From Thermoanaerobaculia bacterium (lineage in GTDB: Bacteria; Acidobacteriota; Thermoanaerobaculia; Multivoradales; J023), in the NCBI GenBank assembly GCA_028066595.1, contig JALCBJ010000020.1, positions 23,628-87,627 on the forward strand: DNA of 64,000 bases. The letters run 5' to 3'. A program made the position numbers and the translations under genes. Each line of letters begins with the position of its first letter. Positions within the stretch are counted from its first letter, which is position 1. The notes below the pieces were generated by a model. That model was not told the origin of the DNA. It saw nothing but the letters and a program-made list of their open reading frames with translations, and did no database searches. Below, piece by piece: positions 21,047 through 29,660 of this stretch.

Positions 21047-21405
21047 CATCCGTTGGGGATGATCAGAGGACCTACCTCGTCTTCAGGATCCGGTTCGGGG
21101 CCCTCTGAACCCGACGCATGTTCCGGGCTGTCCAACGGCTCTCGCTCGTCTTGAGGAAAGGGCTCAGCCGGCCGGCGAGTGGCGAAGTTCCTGGCGGAGA
21201 GCTCGCTCGCGGAGCTTGTCGAGTTCGCCGTCTGCCACTCCGTCACTCGGCTCAGTCGTTGCCAGAGGTCTCCGAGGAAACTGTGGACCACGTTTCCGGG
21301 ACTATCGTCCGAGATCCAGCTGGCGAAGGTCTGAGGTGCAGCGGCCAGGGCCACGCTCAAAGTAAGACCGAGTACGAGATGTCTCGCGTTTCTCTTCGAC
21401 GTCAT
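21046..21405 (-). CDS. Small secreted protein, unknown
   Basis: 119 residues. The start has CAGGAG seven nt upstream. A signal peptide is clear: basic MTSKRNARH, hydrophobic LVLGLTLSVALAAAP, cleavage near TFA-S. The mature part of about 90 residues is hydrophilic, Pro/Glu/Asp-rich and without Cys, ending in DEVGPLIIPNG. Such low-complexity, signal-bearing short proteins can be peptide precursors. The upstream region (21406-21540) is unusually AT-rich for this genome, which suggests a strong promoter. It converges on the TPR-like gene at 19668. Coding is supported by ribosome site and signal peptide, not by homology. Confidence 0.65.
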   Translation of the reverse strand: MTSKRNARHLVLGLTLSVALAAAPQTFASWISDDSPGNVVHSFLGDLWQRLSRVTEWQTANSTSSASELSARNFATRRPAEPFPQDEREPLDSPEHASGSEGPEPDPEDEVGPLIIPNG

Positions 21406-21679
21406 TTCGCGTCTCCTGAGGGTCAGTGATGCGCCATTGCATTACTGATATTCAAGATTAAGTGACGTATAGGTCGAGAAATACGGTGAAATAAGAGATT
21501 TTTTCCGAAATTGCTCGAATCAACCAACCGCCTGGAAGGTTGCAGAGACGTCGATCGGACCTTGTGGTCGGTGTCATTGGGCTGAGCGACACGGGAGTCG
21601 GCGGACTTGCCGATCCCTCCGTGAGCCTCAGGCGAGTGACATTCGCTGTCGTACGGTTGGCGGAGGAGGAGCTACGGTT
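21406..21679. promoter_or_regulatory. Divergent AT-rich intergenic region
   Basis: This 274-nt region separates the minus-strand secreted gene from the plus-strand gene at 21680. Positions 21435-21515 are much richer in A+T than the surroundings and would hold promoters for one or both genes. No -35/-10 pair could be fixed with confidence. A strong GGAGGAGGAG ribosome site lies at 21662-21671 for the plus-strand gene. Confidence 0.4.
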
Positions 21680-21943
21680 ATGGAAGAGGCCCTACGCGAC
21701 GTCTTGACCGAGTTGCAACGAGCACACGAGCAGATCGCCCGGCGTCAGGCCGAGCTGCGGGAGGTGGCAGCGCAGCTGCCATCGCCCGAATACGACGACG
21801 ATACGGGCGGGCCCAGCAACCTGGCGGCTGCATGGCAGCTCGGACTGCAGGTCCACGTCGACGAACGACTCGAGGCAGTCGTGCGCTGGCTCGCTCGGGC
21901 CGTCGAGTGGACGGAAGAGCGATTCGGCGGACTCGACGACTAG
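21680..21943 (+). CDS. Small helical protein, unknown
   Basis: 87 residues with a strong ribosome site (GGAGGAGGAG) 8 nt upstream of the ATG. The first 30 residues form a Glu/Arg/Gln-rich amphipathic helix (DVLTELQRAHEQIARRQAEL), likely a coiled coil. A second helix contains LEAVVRWLARAVEWTEERFG. Its stop codon overlaps that of xseB on the opposite strand (shared ACTAGT). No family recognised. Confidence 0.6.
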   Translation: MEEALRDVLTELQRAHEQIARRQAELREVAAQLPSPEYDDDTGGPSNLAAAWQLGLQVHVDERLEAVVRWLARAVEWTEERFGGLDD

Positions 21944-22149
21944 TCGCTGGTATCCAACTGCTGGACGATCTGCGTCACTTCGGCCTCGGCCTTGCGGATC
22001 TTGCTGCGGCAAAGCTCCAGCAACTCGGTAGCCCGGCGTAGCTCCTTGGCGAGGCGGTCGATGTCGACGGAATCTTCATCGAGCCGAGTCAAAATCGATT
22101 CCAGCTCGGTCATCGCATCGGTGAACGTGGGTTCGGCTTGTTTCGTCAT
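21940..22149 (-). CDS. xseB: Exodeoxyribonuclease VII small subunit
   Basis: 69 residues, typical size. FTDAMTELESILTRLDEDSVDIDRLAKEL and LLELCRSKIRKAEAEVTQI show the two-helix coiled coil of XseB. Exonuclease VII degrades single-stranded DNA from both ends into oligonucleotides. The ATG overlaps the xseA stop (4 nt), giving an xseA-xseB operon with coupled translation. Confidence 0.95.
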   Translation of the reverse strand: MTKQAEPTFTDAMTELESILTRLDEDSVDIDRLAKELRRATELLELCRSKIRKAEAEVTQIVQQLDTSD

Positions 22150-23549
22150 CTTGCGCCCTCGCTGGGATCTCGTGCTGTGCTCGACAGGCTACCGCCAGCG
22201 ACACGGGTCTCCAGCAAGTCTCCGGATCGTATCTGATCGGGATGGGTGACGACGTGGCCGGTCGGGCCGCGGGTGACAGAGTAGCCGCGCTCCAAGAGGC
22301 GCTGGGGTGAGAGTCCCTGGGTCAGGCGCTCCAGGCCGTCGAGGACCGCCGCTTGCTGCTGGAGGCGGCCACCAGCGGTCCGTATCAGTTGCTTGGCGAC
22401 ATCCTGCCGCCTCGCCGCTGCACGCTCCAAGGCACGCTGGGTCGTGGGCACGAGTCGGCTATCCAGCTGGTCCAGGCTCTCCGCCGACTCGCGGATCCGG
22501 CGTCTTGCGAGAAGATCGAGAGACCGAGCTGCGGTTTCGAGCTGGCGCCGGCTGGCCGCCAGTGCGTGGCTACTGTTTCGTGCGATGCGATCGAGTCGCT
22601 GAAGGCGCTTCTCGGCGTGCCCGAGGGCGCGCTGTGCGGCGCTCGCCAGTTCGCGTCGGGTTCCCAGAAGGCGATCTTCGGCGTCTCGGACCCGATCGAC
22701 GAGGAGCGTTGCAGCTTCGGTCGGCGTCTTCACTGACGTGTGACAGACCAGGTCGGCGATCGAGCGATCGATCTCGTGACCCAGGCCGCAGATTACGGGC
22801 CTCGAACAGCGGGCGACGGCCTCGGCGATGCGGCGACTGTCGAACGACGCCAGGTCGCTCCGCGATCCACCGCCCCGCACGAGGACGATCACGTCGAGAA
22901 CCGGGCGTAGCTCGGCCAGAAGGTCCAGGGCCGACGCGACCTCGAGCTCCGCCCGAGGTCCCTGCGTGGATGCGTGGACGAACACCACGTCGAAAGCGTA
23001 GCCCCCGTCGCGGACGCTGGTGAGGAAGTCATGGTAGGCCGCGCTGTTTTCGGACGTCACCAAGCCGATTCGAAGAGGCAGCTCCGGCAAGTGCAGCTTC
23101 TGGTTTGCTTCCAGGAGCCCAGCCTGAGCCAAGGTCCGCAAGGTCGAACGTCGTCGACGTTCTAGCTCCCCGAGGCTGAACAAGGGGTCGATGTGCCTTG
23201 CCACCAGCTGCAGACGACCGCTCGGAGGATACAAGTCGATCTGACCGAAGCAACGGATCTCGTGACCTTCCGCGATCTCCTGACCCGTGCTCTCCAGCTC
23301 GGCTCGGACCCGTTGATGGTCGGTTCGCCACAGCACAGCGTCGAGCTTACCGACGATCCGGTCACCGTGTCCTTTCTCCACCAGCTCGAAATAGAGATGT
23401 CCGCGCTGGCTGACCCTCGGCCGATGAACCTCTCCCCGTACCCACAGGCCAGGGAAGACTTCCCCCAAGACATCGCGGATCTCCTCGCCCAGCTGGGAGA
23501 CCCGGTAGGTGGGTTCGTCACCCGGGCCGACATGGTCGAGAAGCCTCAT
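22146..23549 (-). CDS. xseA: Exodeoxyribonuclease VII large subunit
   Basis: 467 residues. An N-terminal OB-fold (YRVSQLGEEIRDVLGEVFPGLWVRGEV) precedes the catalytic domain, which has LPLRIGLVTSENSAAYHDF, VIVLVRGGGSRSDLASFDS and PVICGLGHEIDRSIADLVCHTSVKTPTEAA (motifs given in separate parts, the last split around position 285). A long coiled-coil region and a C-terminal segment with ERGYSVTR follow. It forms the enzyme with XseB, encoded immediately downstream. Confidence 0.97.
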   Translation of the reverse strand: MRLLDHVGPGDEPTYRVSQLGEEIRDVLGEVFPGLWVRGEVHRPRVSQRGHLYFELVEKGHGDRIVGKLDAVLWRTDHQRVRAELESTGQEIAEGHEIRCFGQIDLYPPSGRLQLVARHIDPLFSLGELERRRRSTLRTLAQAGLLEANQKLHLPELPLRIGLVTSENSAAYHDFLTSVRDGGYAFDVVFVHASTQGPRAELEVASALDLLAELRPVLDVIVLVRGGGSRSDLASFDSRRIAEAVARCSRPVICGLGHEIDRSIADLVCHTSVKTPTEAATLLVDRVRDAEDRLLGTRRELASAAQRALGHAEKRLQRLDRIARNSSHALAASRRQLETAARSLDLLARRRIRESAESLDQLDSRLVPTTQRALERAAARRQDVAKQLIRTAGGRLQQQAAVLDGLERLTQGLSPQRLLERGYSVTRGPTGHVVTHPDQIRSGDLLETRVAGGSLSSTARDPSEGAR

Positions 23550-23662
23550 CGTTCAGGAGATGGGGTCGAGAATGGGAGGCTCCAGCTCGGTCGGTGCAAC
23601 CGGCTTTGTGATCGCCCGCGAAAGCGACCTGATCGGCGAGGTCCGAGGCTTCGATCCCCGAG

Positions 23663-24199
23663 TCAGTGGTAGGTGGCCAACTCGTCCGACGATTCGAGGG
23701 GAAGAGTCTCGGCCCAGTCGAGGGCCTCATCGTCGCCCTCGAGATATTCCTTGACGAAGTCCACCGCCTCGTCGCGCGTGCCGAACCAGCGCCAGATGAA
23801 CGTGTGGCCGGCAGGCGCCGTGAAATAGCAGTAGTTCTCTATGCCGCCTTCGAAGTCGAGCTTGTCGCCGTTGACGCCGACACACATGAGGCCGATGGAG
23901 CGGTAGGCCAGGGCCAGGGCCTTGAGTGCCGCCTCATAGTCGCCCAGCTCTTCCCGGGACAGATCGGTGTGGTGAACGCCCAGCTTGATGCCGTCCTCCT
24001 CTGCCAAGGGGTTGTAGGGCACGTCGTGGCGCTCCATCGCGTCTTTGGTCTCTGCGGTCGTCACGAAGACGTCATCGGTCCCCTCGACCTTGTAGGCGAT
24101 GGCGTAGGTGTCCTCGCCGAAACGCGGAAAGGTCTCGCCGAGAACACTCTCGTCCTCGACCGTGAAGTAGTACAGGCGGTTATCCAAACGGGGCTTCAT
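23663..24199 (-). CDS. Conserved-looking soluble protein, unknown
   Basis: 178 residues, acidic, without signal or membrane segment. The start has GGAG upstream (reverse complement of the ACTCCTCC run at 24203-24210). Features are an N-terminal beta-rich stretch (NRLYYFTVEDESVLGETFPRF), a central helix (DYEAALKALALAYRSIGLMC), then GIENYCYFTAPAGHTFIWRWF. No motif for catalysis or DNA binding was recognised. It sits 113 nt upstream of xseA on the same strand. Coding support comes from codon pattern, ribosome site and domain-like composition. Confidence 0.65.
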   Translation of the reverse strand: MKPRLDNRLYYFTVEDESVLGETFPRFGEDTYAIAYKVEGTDDVFVTTAETKDAMERHDVPYNPLAEEDGIKLGVHHTDLSREELGDYEAALKALALAYRSIGLMCVGVNGDKLDFEGGIENYCYFTAPAGHTFIWRWFGTRDEAVDFVKEYLEGDDEALDWAETLPLESSDELATYH

Positions 24200-24659
24200 T
24201 CGGGACTCCTCCGGGCGGTACCCCGGATCGTGCGTCGACCTGCGGCTCTCGGCGCCGGCTACGCGTCGGGTCGACGGTGAAACGAATCGAGCTGCCGAGA
24301 CACCTGGTGATGCAATTCGGCAAGCGAAGTGTCGGTCGTGGCTTGTGTCGACTTCGAGATCCGCGACGACCTAGGAACGGACGAACGAAGACCTCAGATG
24401 GGAAGCGATGAAGTTCGACAAAGTGAATTCGCTAGAGCGAGGGTGGCCGGAATCCCCCGAAGTCGGAGATACTAGCCGCCGACGGATGATAACAAAGGTC
24501 CGTCCCGCTGCATTCCGCGGCATCCATCCGATCTCTGCACCACCTGTAGCTTCCGCTAGTATCCAGCCTCGGACATCCCCCCGATCCCGTCCACCGGCGA
24601 ACGAGCCTCGGTCCGTTACCACGCCCGAAAGTACTCTCAATATGAGGGATCGTCAGAGC
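24200..24659. promoter_or_regulatory. Divergent intergenic region of about 460 nt
   Basis: It lies between the minus-strand unknown gene and the plus-strand ATPase-TPR gene. The ATPase frame stays open upstream to 24408, but the translation there (Arg/Pro/Ser-rich, no domain) and the base composition look non-coding. Promoters for both genes must be here; none could be defined. Confidence 0.4.
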
Positions 24660-27635
24660 ATGTCGACGGTTCTAAGACCCTTACCCACACTGGAACTGCC
24701 TGCTGCCTTCGTACGCCTGTGGCGTGCTGATGGCTCCTCACCCTTCGCATCAGCCGAGGCCGAGGAGCGGGTACGCGGGGTATTGGCTGGTTTCGACGGA
24801 GTGGAGTTGCTCGGTCAGGACGCCGGAGGTGGTGCTGCGGCCGCAGTGGTGCCGGTGGCCGGGCGAGCTGCCCTCATCGACGCCGCCCTACGCCTTGCGC
24901 GGACGCTCCTGACGGAGGCCGAGCAGTTGGGCGCGCTCGACACGGCGGCCCTTGTCCATCCCGGCAGACTCCGTCGCGAGCCCGATGGTATCGAGCTGGT
25001 GCTCGATACGTTCGCCGAAGACGTGACCCGACAACGTCCCCAGATCGCGGCTGGCGAGGTCACCCTCACCGGATATGCAGTCGCCCGTTTACGCGATCGT
25101 CTGGAGACCGAGCCGGCTGGTACCTACGACCCGCCCTCGGGTCGTCGAGTGACTTTAGCTCTGGCGAGCGGGCCTCTCGGCCGTGTGGCGCCACTGCACG
25201 ACCCGCAGATTCTGGGGCGCCATCCCAATGTCGCTCGACCGGGACTTCTCACTCAGCTCGACGAGATCCTCGATCAACCCGTCTGTCGTTTGGTGGGCCC
25301 GTTGGGCAGCGGTAAAAGTCACCTGCTGTGGCATCACCTCGGTCCCGATGGTGCGCGTTGGCTGTCCGCCGGGCCGGATCGGCTGGCATCGCCGCCGCTG
25401 GAAGAGCGCGTCGGCATGGACATCTCGGCCGAGCATCCTGGACGTTGGGTCATCGACGTCACCGCCGCTGGCGAGACGGACCGAGCCTTCGTGAACGAGA
25501 TCATGGAGGTCTCGACGGGGTTGGCCAAGCTCTCCTCCCAGGTGGCTGCTCCGATGAGCATGGTGCTGGTGGAGCGGCAGCCGTCACCAGAGTGGGACCA
25601 TCTACCAACCCTCGACGTCCCTCCCATGGAAGACGCCGAGGCCGAACGGCTCGCAGAGGAGCTCTTCGAGGGGTTCGAGTTGCCCGAACGCCTGCGTCGG
25701 TCGATTCTGAAGGCTGCCGCGGGTCATCCGCTGGTCTTCGGCCAGAGTCTGTTGCGGCTCCTGCATCGCGGGCTGATGAGGCACGTCTACGGCAGTTATT
25801 TCTACGCCGGCAGTGAAGAGATCGCTCTGGAAGTCACTGAGCAGCTGGTCTGTGAAGTGGAAGCCGAGGTGCGCCGGCTCGGTGATCCTCTTCCACTGCG
25901 GTTGATGGCGGCAGTCGATGAGCCGATTTCGGCCCGCCATCTGCTCCAGACGTGTGGCCGCTATGGGATCACGCTGGACGAGGATTGGGACGCACCTCTG
26001 CGTGCTGCCGGCCTGATCCATTACGAAGGCTCCGAGGACCAGCTGGCCTTTTCCTGCCCGGCCTACGGCCTGGCCCTGCATCAGACCGCGCCGGAGGACT
26101 CAGGCCGTAGCTTGCGGCATGCATTGGGTGGCGTCCTCGCCGAGCACGAAGCAGGCTGGCGTGCCTACCGTCTGTTGGCGGGTAGTCCCGAGGCCCTGCC
26201 GCCGCTTCTCGACATCAGTCGCGATGGCAAAGATACGGGCAACAAGGGCGTCGACAGGGACGAGCTCTTCAATGCTCTGTGGATCGAGCATCGGGAGCAC
26301 CATGCCCGGGGCGGCGATGTCGACACCGAGTTGGAGATCCTCTGGAATCTGATCCCGCTGGCCCACCGACTCGGGACGTTGGGTCGGCTCCGGACCGAGC
26401 TGGAGAGGGCGGTAGAGCTCGCCCGAGAAGATTCCACCGGTGCGCAACGCTACGTTGCCTTGGCCGCATTGCGGGCCGAGCTCGATCAAGAACAGGGTCG
26501 GTATCGGGAGGCCGAACAGGCATTGCGACAGGCGTTGTCCGCATCCCAGGGCATGGACGACAAACGCCGTGCCGCACTGATCGTGCGACTGGGTGCCTTG
26601 CTGACGCGCGAGGAGCGATGGGGCGAAGCACGCACGGTGTTTCGTGATCTGCTCAAAGTGGCGGAGAAGGAGAAAATCAGTCACCTCGCAGCCAGTTGCC
26701 ACCATCATCTCGGTCATGTGGCCCTACTGCAGAAGCGTCTCGACGAGGCTCTGGAGCACCACCGCGCGGCGGCCGCGCTCCGGGATCGACCAGGTCGCGC
26801 TGCGGCACTCGCCTCGTCTCTGGTGGCGCTCGGCCAGGTGGCCTTGGCGGAAGGCGACATACCCACCTCTTTGGATCGCTTCTCCGATGCCGAGAAGAAG
26901 ATGGACGAAGGGGAGGTGCCGCCCTGGCAACGATGCTCGCTGTGGATCGGACGCGGCCGTGCGTTGCGGCGGGTGGGTGACCTGCCCGCGGCCGTCAAGG
27001 CGTTGAGACGTGCCCTCGAGGTTCGCCGGGTCGGCGACGTGCCAGAGGAGGCGTTGGCCACATTGTCCCTGGGTCAGGTGCTCCTGGAGCAGGGGAAAGT
27101 GGACGATGCGCTGGCCGAGGTGCGAAAGGCTCACTTTCAGGCCAGTCTGCTCTCCGACGCTGCGCTACTCGGCGATGCGGAACGTCTCCTGGGGCGCTGT
27201 GCCCGTCGGCAGGGACGCAGCGACGAAGCAGTGACCCATTTTCACGAAGCCTTGAGGCTCCACGGTCGCCATCAAGACGGTGAAGCGTTGGCGGAAGATC
27301 ATAGTTGGCTGCTGGAGATGGCCATGGACGCCGACGACGCCGATGGCGTCTTCGAACACGCAGCCGAGCTGCGGACTTTGGTGGAAGAGATCCGTCTTCC
27401 GTCCTCCGGCGAGACTCTGGACTACCGCCTCTTTCGAGCACTCAGCTGGCTACGGGAGCGGGAGGTCGCTACTCCGGATCCAGAGATCTATCTGCGATCC
27501 GCCTATCAGGAGCTGATGCGCAAGACGAACTTCTTGCCCGCCGAACGTCGCCATCACTTCCTCTACCAGGTGCGTGAGCATCAGCAGATCCTCGACGCAG
27601 CGACGGTGCACGACCTCTCCCTACCGTATTTCTGA
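24660..27635 (+). CDS. Large STAND-like ATPase with TPR repeats and a possible degenerate cyclase-like N-terminus
   Basis: 991 residues from ATG 24660; ATG 24642 and 24408 are longer options. Residues about 10-165 resemble a class III nucleotide-cyclase homology domain in layout (LIDAALRLARTLLTEAEQLG, then GEVTLTGYAVARLRDRLE, then a strand LALAS) but lack the metal-binding Asp residues. Walker A is VGPLGSGKSHLLWHH at about residue 213; a Walker B-like strand is RWVIDVTAAGE. A winged-helix-like region follows, then TPR pairs over about residues 540-930 (ALRQALSASQGMDD, LEHHRAAAALRDRPGR, LRRALEVRRVGDVPEEALAT and others). Signal-transduction scaffold ATPases have this layout. No partner gene is adjacent. 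Confidence 0.8.
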   Translation: MSTVLRPLPTLELPAAFVRLWRADGSSPFASAEAEERVRGVLAGFDGVELLGQDAGGGAAAAVVPVAGRAALIDAALRLARTLLTEAEQLGALDTAALVHPGRLRREPDGIELVLDTFAEDVTRQRPQIAAGEVTLTGYAVARLRDRLETEPAGTYDPPSGRRVTLALASGPLGRVAPLHDPQILGRHPNVARPGLLTQLDEILDQPVCRLVGPLGSGKSHLLWHHLGPDGARWLSAGPDRLASPPLEERVGMDISAEHPGRWVIDVTAAGETDRAFVNEIMEVSTGLAKLSSQVAAPMSMVLVERQPSPEWDHLPTLDVPPMEDAEAERLAEELFEGFELPERLRRSILKAAAGHPLVFGQSLLRLLHRGLMRHVYGSYFYAGSEEIALEVTEQLVCEVEAEVRRLGDPLPLRLMAAVDEPISARHLLQTCGRYGITLDEDWDAPLRAAGLIHYEGSEDQLAFSCPAYGLALHQTAPEDSGRSLRHALGGVLAEHEAGWRAYRLLAGSPEALPPLLDISRDGKDTGNKGVDRDELFNALWIEHREHHARGGDVDTELEILWNLIPLAHRLGTLGRLRTELERAVELAREDSTGAQRYVALAALRAELDQEQGRYREAEQALRQALSASQGMDDKRRAALIVRLGALLTREERWGEARTVFRDLLKVAEKEKISHLAASCHHHLGHVALLQKRLDEALEHHRAAAALRDRPGRAAALASSLVALGQVALAEGDIPTSLDRFSDAEKKMDEGEVPPWQRCSLWIGRGRALRRVGDLPAAVKALRRALEVRRVGDVPEEALATLSLGQVLLEQGKVDDALAEVRKAHFQASLLSDAALLGDAERLLGRCARRQGRSDEAVTHFHEALRLHGRHQDGEALAEDHSWLLEMAMDADDADGVFEHAAELRTLVEEIRLPSSGETLDYRLFRALSWLREREVATPDPEIYLRSAYQELMRKTNFLPAERRHHFLYQVREHQQILDAATVHDLSLPYF

Positions 27636-27705
27636 GAGAGCGTTCGGTGACGCTGCCGACTGTGTGGATCTCGCCAGCGCGTCGAGACAGCGACAGGGAA
27701 GACGC

Positions 27706-28392
27706 CTACGCTTCTGCTGCCGTCCGATCGTTCCCGTGGCCCGACCCGGCGAGAACGCGCTCCCCGTTGCCGTGCTCCAGAAAGTCGAGGATCGCGTCGG
27801 TGACATCTTGACGGTTCATCATGAACGTGTGCATGGCCGGAACCCGAAGGACCGGGATGTCGTCGAGCCGGGTCTCGTCGACCTGCACCACTGCGTCGTG
27901 GGGCCCGTCGAACGGTAGCCAGCCAAACCTGGGGCCGGCGTCACCGGCGACCACCAGGCTGGGAACGTCTGGAACGGGCAGTTCGTCGTAGAACGACGGA
28001 TCCGCGATGGTCTGGCCAGCATTGCGAGTGAACGTCTTGAAGAAGAAATTGTTTCGTAGACTGCGAGCCGCAGCCGGAGGTTGGTTAGGCGGCGCCAGCA
28101 TGATGAAACGCGAGAAGCCCACAGGCAGGCTCGGGTAGGCCTTGCGGGTGATGATGTTGCCGAGCGAGTGGCCGACAACGCCCCACCGCGACACGTCCTT
28201 ACCGGCCTCTAGGTCTTCCACCAGGACCAGGTTCACCTGCCGCAGGAATCGTTCGACGATCTGGTCGAAGGTCTCGAATGCGACGAAGTAGCCAAAGAGG
28301 CTGGGTCGGTAGCCGGCCCGTTTCAAACGCAAAGCGAGCGGCCACATGGAAGCGGGCGACCGCCCCATGCCATGGGGCAAGAAGATACGCAT
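27706..28392 (-). CDS. Alpha/beta hydrolase (lipase/esterase-like)
   Basis: 228 residues. MRIFLPHGMGRSPASMWPLALRL is the oxyanion strand, GVVGHSLGNIITR holds the nucleophile elbow GHSLG, and later DAGPRFGWLP and PAMHTFMMNR supply candidate Asp and His. The HGMGRSPASM opening is typical of PGAP1/lipase-like esterases acting on hydrophobic esters. No signal peptide. It lies 52 nt downstream of hmgA on the same strand and may be cotranscribed with the tyrosine pathway, though no role there is known. Confidence 0.8.
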   Translation of the reverse strand: MRIFLPHGMGRSPASMWPLALRLKRAGYRPSLFGYFVAFETFDQIVERFLRQVNLVLVEDLEAGKDVSRWGVVGHSLGNIITRKAYPSLPVGFSRFIMLAPPNQPPAAARSLRNNFFFKTFTRNAGQTIADPSFYDELPVPDVPSLVVAGDAGPRFGWLPFDGPHDAVVQVDETRLDDIPVLRVPAMHTFMMNRQDVTDAILDFLEHGNGERVLAGSGHGNDRTAAEA

Positions 28393-28444
28393 GAGCGGCT
28401 AGCTAACCCGGACTCACGACGCTCCATGCGCCGTAAGAGCCGAG

Positions 28445-29623
28445 CTAGACGGTCGCGGCCTCCTCGTGTCCGAGCCAGCTGTAAGGGTACTCAGCGTCCT
28501 CCATCGCCAGCGCCTGCTGGGTAACACGCAGGGGGCGGAAGGTGTCGACCATCACGGCCAGCTCCTCCGTGCCCTTTTTGCCGATGGATCCCTCGTAGGT
28601 ACCGGGATGCGGTCCGTGAGGAATCCCGTTCGGATGCATGGTGAACGAGCCTCGGTTGATGCCCTTGCGTGACATGAAGTTGCCTTCGACGTAGTAGAGC
28701 ACCTCGTCGGAGTCGACGTTGGAATGGTTGTACGGTGCCGGGATCGCCTGTGGGTGATAGTCGTACAGACGCGGTACGAAGGAGCAGATCACGAAGCCCG
28801 GCCCGTCGAACGTCTGGTGAACGGGGGGTGGCTGGTGGACGCGGCCGGTGATGGGCTCGAAATCTTCGATATTGAACGCGAACGGCCAGAGATGGCCGTC
28901 CCAGCCCACCACGTCCAGTGGATGGTGGTCGTAGACGAACCGTGTGACGCGGTCGCGTGCTTTGACGTGAACCTCGAACTCGCCGGTCTCGTCGTGTGTC
29001 ACGAGATCGTCGGGCGGTCGGATGTCGCGCTCGCAGTACGGTGAGTGTTCCAGGAACTGTCCATAGCGGTTGAGATAGCGCTTCGGTGGCTCGATATGAC
29101 CGTAGGCCTCCACCACCAGGTGGCGCTGACTCACGTCGTCGTCGGGAATCATGCGCCACATGACACCGGTGGGAATCACCAGATAGTCGCCGGGACGGTA
29201 CCTCAACGTGCCGAACTGGCTCTCCAAGACTCCGGTGCCTTCATGGATGAAGATTGCCTCGTCACCGTGAGCGAAGCGATACCAATAGTCCATGGTCTCG
29301 GTCGGGCGAACGACCGAGAGGACGACGTCGCTGTTGCCCATCAGCGGAATGCGTCCGCGGATCGGGTCACCTCCTTCCGGCACCGGAGCAGAGTCGAAAT
29401 GTCGATGGCGAAGGTGCTCTTGCTCTTCGTACTCCAGTGCCACCGTCGTCTCCACCTCGATCTGCCGCACGCGGGTGGGCGGATGGAGGTGGTAGAGGAT
29501 CGACTGGATACCCGCGAAACCATGGATTCCCATGAGCTCCTCGTGGTGCAAGCTGCCATCGTCCTTGCGGAACTGCACGTGTCGCTTGTGGGGAAGCCGG
29601 CCGAGCTTGTAGTAGTAGGTCAT
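28445..29623 (-). CDS. hmgA: Homogentisate 1,2-dioxygenase
   Basis: 392 residues. AAAGGA precedes the start. The protein opens MTYYYKLGRLPHKRHVQFR; the cupin core has GTGVLESQFGTLRYRPGDYLVIPTG in two parts, and PPPVHQTFDGPGFVICSF and HPNGIPHGPHPG supply His ligands for the iron. This matches the bacterial homogentisate dioxygenase lineage that is shorter than the human-type enzyme (about 440). It opens the aromatic ring of homogentisate to maleylacetoacetate. It follows hpd by 37 nt in the same operon. Confidence 0.88.
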   Translation of the reverse strand: MTYYYKLGRLPHKRHVQFRKDDGSLHHEELMGIHGFAGIQSILYHLHPPTRVRQIEVETTVALEYEEQEHLRHRHFDSAPVPEGGDPIRGRIPLMGNSDVVLSVVRPTETMDYWYRFAHGDEAIFIHEGTGVLESQFGTLRYRPGDYLVIPTGVMWRMIPDDDVSQRHLVVEAYGHIEPPKRYLNRYGQFLEHSPYCERDIRPPDDLVTHDETGEFEVHVKARDRVTRFVYDHHPLDVVGWDGHLWPFAFNIEDFEPITGRVHQPPPVHQTFDGPGFVICSFVPRLYDYHPQAIPAPYNHSNVDSDEVLYYVEGNFMSRKGINRGSFTMHPNGIPHGPHPGTYEGSIGKKGTEELAVMVDTFRPLRVTQQALAMEDAEYPYSWLGHEEAATV

Positions 29624-29660
29624 ATCGTGTCCTTTCGGCTTTGGGGGCTGGAACTCCGAG

